Part shown: piece after piece, positions 8,011 to 9,135 of the stretch
Layout: every line of letters begins with the position of its first letter
Numbering within the stretch: position 1 is the first letter of the stretch
Source of the DNA: CAYPHA01 sp964410215
GTDB lineage: Bacteria > Calditrichota > Calditrichia > Calditrichales > CAYPHA01
Length of the DNA: 9,135 nt
Assembly: GCA_964410215.1 (NCBI GenBank)
Contig: CAYPHA010000120.1
Coordinates: 1 to 9,135 of the forward strand
Direction of reading: 5' to 3'
The notes under the pieces: generated by a model
The model's input: the letters and a program-made list of their open reading frames with translations, nothing else
Databases searched by the model: none
What the model was told of the DNA's origin: nothing
Program-made: the position numbers and the translations under genes

Positions 8011-8041
8011 GCATATTTCAGGTTCTGTGCATGATTTCAGG
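8011..8041. repeat. tandem direct repeat upstream of the sucrose promoter
   Basis: GCATATTTCAGG (8011-8022) and GCATGATTTCAGG (8029-8041) are near-identical, about 19 bases (nearly two helical turns) apart. They lie roughly 50-80 bases upstream of the inferred sucrose-operon start, a place where activators often bind. CCTGAA at 8065-8070 is an inverted match to the TTCAGG core. The rest of the 234-base divergent gap (7937-8170) is AT-rich with no gene seen. Confidence 0.35.
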
Positions 8042-8170
8042 CTTCCGGACACGCATAGCGAGCCCCTGAATTGTGACAATATTTTATTTTAACATCCATA
8101 ATTTTTATATTAAAAAAATGAATAAAAAAAGTACTCTTAATCACCGCTTTCCAGTAAGAAAGATATCAGG

Positions 8171-8824
8171 ATGAAAGAATCAACGAGAAAGATTGCCGTC
8201 ATTGGCGCCGGTATAGCGGGACTGCTTACAGCGAAGAAGCTGCAGGAAGCGGGTTACTCCGTTAAGGTATTCGAAAAATCACGGGGATCCGGAGGCAGAG
8301 CTTCCACACGGCGTCAGGGCGACTATCGTTTTGACCACGGCGCCCAGTATTTTACCGCGAGGGACGCACGGTTTACGGAACAGGTCCGTAAATGGATACA
8401 GGATGGTGTGGTAGAGCGATGGAAGGCCCGGATCGTGGCTATACGCGATGGAAAATCCGCCCTCGACAAAGCTTCCATCGATCGTTATGTCGGTGTGCCG
8501 GGCATGAACGCGATTACGAAAGCACTGGCTGATGGAATTGACGTTACGTATGGATCACGGATTGAACGGATCATACGGATGGCGCAGATTAAGCAGGCTG
8601 TCGAATCTCAAAATGCGTGGCAGCTTATTGATTCAGAGAATAAAGAGCATGGTCCCTTCGATGGCGTCATTGTGACGACACCTCCGGCTCAGGCTGCACC
8701 ATTAGTAAGTGTAGCACCAAATCTGCAGAAGCAGGTGGGCGAGATCTATCTGGATCCATGCTGGGCAGTCATGGTCGTTTTTGATCACAAAGTAAATATC
8801 CACCTTCTAAGAAGGTGGCTTTGA
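8171..8824 (+). CDS. FAD-dependent (renalase-like) oxidoreductase, 3' end replaced by IS sequence
   Basis: 217 aa as it stands. The N terminus is a Rossmann FAD-binding fold: I-G-A-G-I-A-G (GxGxxG at 12-17), the ribose-binding acidic residue in VFEK (Glu35), then GSGGRASTRR (39-48) and DHGAQYFTARD (55-65), typical of the NAD(P)/FAD-dependent oxidoreductases related to renalase and amine oxidases. A second family block, DPCWAVMVVFD, sits at about 195-205. Relatives run to about 320-350 residues, so roughly the last third is missing. The final ~10 codons (VNIHLLRRWL) come from the terminal hairpin of an inserted IS200/IS605-type element. The protein is probably non-functional because the C-terminal part of the flavin/substrate domain is lost. 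It is divergent from the sucrose operon across 234 bases; the Shine-Dalgarno is weak (purine-rich AAGAAAGA about 10 bases upstream). The family call is firm, the substrate unknown. Confidence 0.8.
   Translation: MKESTRKIAVIGAGIAGLLTAKKLQEAGYSVKVFEKSRGSGGRASTRRQGDYRFDHGAQYFTARDARFTEQVRKWIQDGVVERWKARIVAIRDGKSALDKASIDRYVGVPGMNAITKALADGIDVTYGSRIERIIRMAQIKQAVESQNAWQLIDSENKEHGPFDGVIVTTPPAQAAPLVSVAPNLQKQVGEIYLDPCWAVMVVFDHKVNIHLLRRWL
8800..8818. repeat. IS200/IS605 right-end terminal hairpin
   Basis: CCACCTTC (8800-8807) pairs perfectly with GAAGGTGG (8811-8818) around a 3-base loop. It lies just inside the presumed right end of the element, where Y1 transposases recognise a subterminal hairpin. It also supplies the last codons and the stop of the broken oxidoreductase frame. 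Confidence 0.65.
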
Positions 8825-8827
8825 CTT

Positions 8828-8842
8828 GCCCCCATAGGGGGC
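8828..8842. repeat. GC-rich hairpin after the tnpA stop
   Basis: GCCCCC pairs with GGGGGC around a 3-base ATA loop, 3 bases downstream of the transposase stop on the minus strand. It may end tnpA transcription or block read-through from the flanking gene; no U-run follows. Confidence 0.5.
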
Positions 8843-8845
8843 TAC

Positions 8846-9073
8846 TCAGTCATGTTTGTCGGAAAAGTCAAAGTTTAATTGTTGATCTTCTTCTTTTCTT
8901 TCTTGTTCTTCTTGATATTTGACATATTTCTTTATCATTTCTTCGTCTAAACCTATTGTACTTGAACAATAGCCTCTGGCCCAAAAATGATTGCCCCAAT
9001 ATGGCTTCTTTTTCAATGCTGGATAACTCTTAAATATTTTTATCGCTGTCTTTCCTTTTAACATCCCCATCAA
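8846..9073 (-). pseudogene. tnpA: IS200/IS605 TnpA (Y1 transposase), C-terminal fragment
   Basis: 75 codons matching the C-terminal half of IS200-like transposases: M-L-K-G-K-T-A-I-K-I-F, then YWGNHFWARGY, then DEEMIKKYVKYQ, in which Tyr50 is the likely catalytic tyrosine, followed by a charged tail. Full-length family members have about 130-155 residues, with the metal-binding His-x-His (HUH) motif in the first half. That half is missing, so the protein cannot nick DNA alone. The ATG at 9073 is only an internal methionine; the similarity may extend a few codons further (SSL) before an in-frame stop. The gene is a remnant, not a working transposase. Confidence 0.75.
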
Positions 9074-9080
9074 TGAGGAT

Positions 9081-9135
9081 CCTGGATTCCCGGACTATTG
9101 TAACGAGGAAGGTGGTGTGACGCCCAGCTTCGCAT
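9081..9135. other. unassigned right flank of the IS remnant
   Basis: A plus-strand frame is open from about 9072 to the window end (reading DPGFPDYCNEEGG and on). It might be the resumed oxidoreductase gene or unrelated sequence joined by a deletion. I recognise no motif in it. Confidence 0.25.

Larger units (their letters stand above)
8792..9080 (-). mobile_element. IS200/IS605-family element remnant, left end deleted
   Basis: The remnant holds a complete-looking right end with two hairpins (8800-8842) and the C-terminal half of a Y1 transposase on the minus strand. The left end and the 5' half of tnpA are absent: the transposase frame meets a stop about 30 bases upstream of 9073, and no minus-strand frame of the last 62 bases resembles the missing part. 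The boundaries (about 8792-8798 and 9075-9085) are estimates, since this family makes no target duplication to mark them. Confidence 0.7.

Noticed and set aside
7897..8079. 60-codon minus-strand frame spanning the divergent intergenic region
   Set aside because: It overlaps the start of the sucrose-phosphate synthase gene and the promoter-like sequence, has no ribosome binding site, and has an unremarkable Cys/Ser-rich translation.
8046..8102. Possible promoter for the oxidoreductase gene (TTGTGA at 8071, CATAAT at 8097)
   Set aside because: The 20-base spacing is too long and both boxes are poor; in such AT-rich sequence this is close to chance.
8800..8842. The two hairpins as a CRISPR or tRNA-like structure
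   Set aside because: The two stems differ in sequence, do not repeat with spacers, and are fully explained as the right end of an IS200/IS605 element.

Overview
The window reads like chromosomal DNA of a free-living, mesophilic, probably marine or salt-exposed Gram-negative bacterium of moderate GC content. A predicted lipoprotein implies lipoprotein sorting. A sucrose synthesis/cleavage pair suggests sucrose used as a compatible solute or carbon buffer. The gene set would fit a lineage around the Bacteroidota/FCB group, but nothing here (no rRNA, no lineage marker) settles this, so taxonomy is a guess.

Layout. (1) From the left edge to 1547 (+) runs the 3' part of a large gene: the C-terminal end of a D-Ala-D-Ala-ligase-type ATP-grasp domain fused to an M20-peptidase-like domain whose metal ligands look largely replaced. 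(2) 1665-2432 (+) is a lipoprotein of the SGNH/GDSL hydrolase family. (3) 2532-3305 (+) is a TauE/SafE-type membrane exporter. (4) An 85-base convergent gap holds a long inverted repeat. (5) On the minus strand, 7936 to 3391, lies a two-gene operon: sucrose-phosphate synthase with an intact fused HAD phosphatase domain, then sucrose synthase, overlapping by 8 bases. (6) A 234-base AT-rich divergent region carries a promoter-like sequence for the sucrose operon and a tandem direct repeat just upstream of it. (7) 8171-8824 (+) is an FAD-dependent, renalase-like oxidoreductase cut short by a remnant of an IS200/IS605-family element. That remnant carries the right-end hairpins and the C-terminal half of a Y1 transposase on the minus strand, ending near 9075-9085.

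How the genes work together. The synthase/phosphatase fusion would make sucrose-6-phosphate from NDP-glucose and fructose-6-phosphate and then remove the phosphate. The co-transcribed sucrose synthase can cleave sucrose with NDP, returning NDP-glucose and fructose. One transcript thus encodes synthesis and reversible recovery of sucrose. The remaining genes show no clear functional link to it.

The points most worth a second look are the ligase/degenerate-M20 fusion, the regulatory layout upstream of the sucrose operon, and the oxidoreductase gene broken by a half-deleted IS200/IS605 element. No CRISPR array, tRNA, rRNA or recognised defence system is seen.
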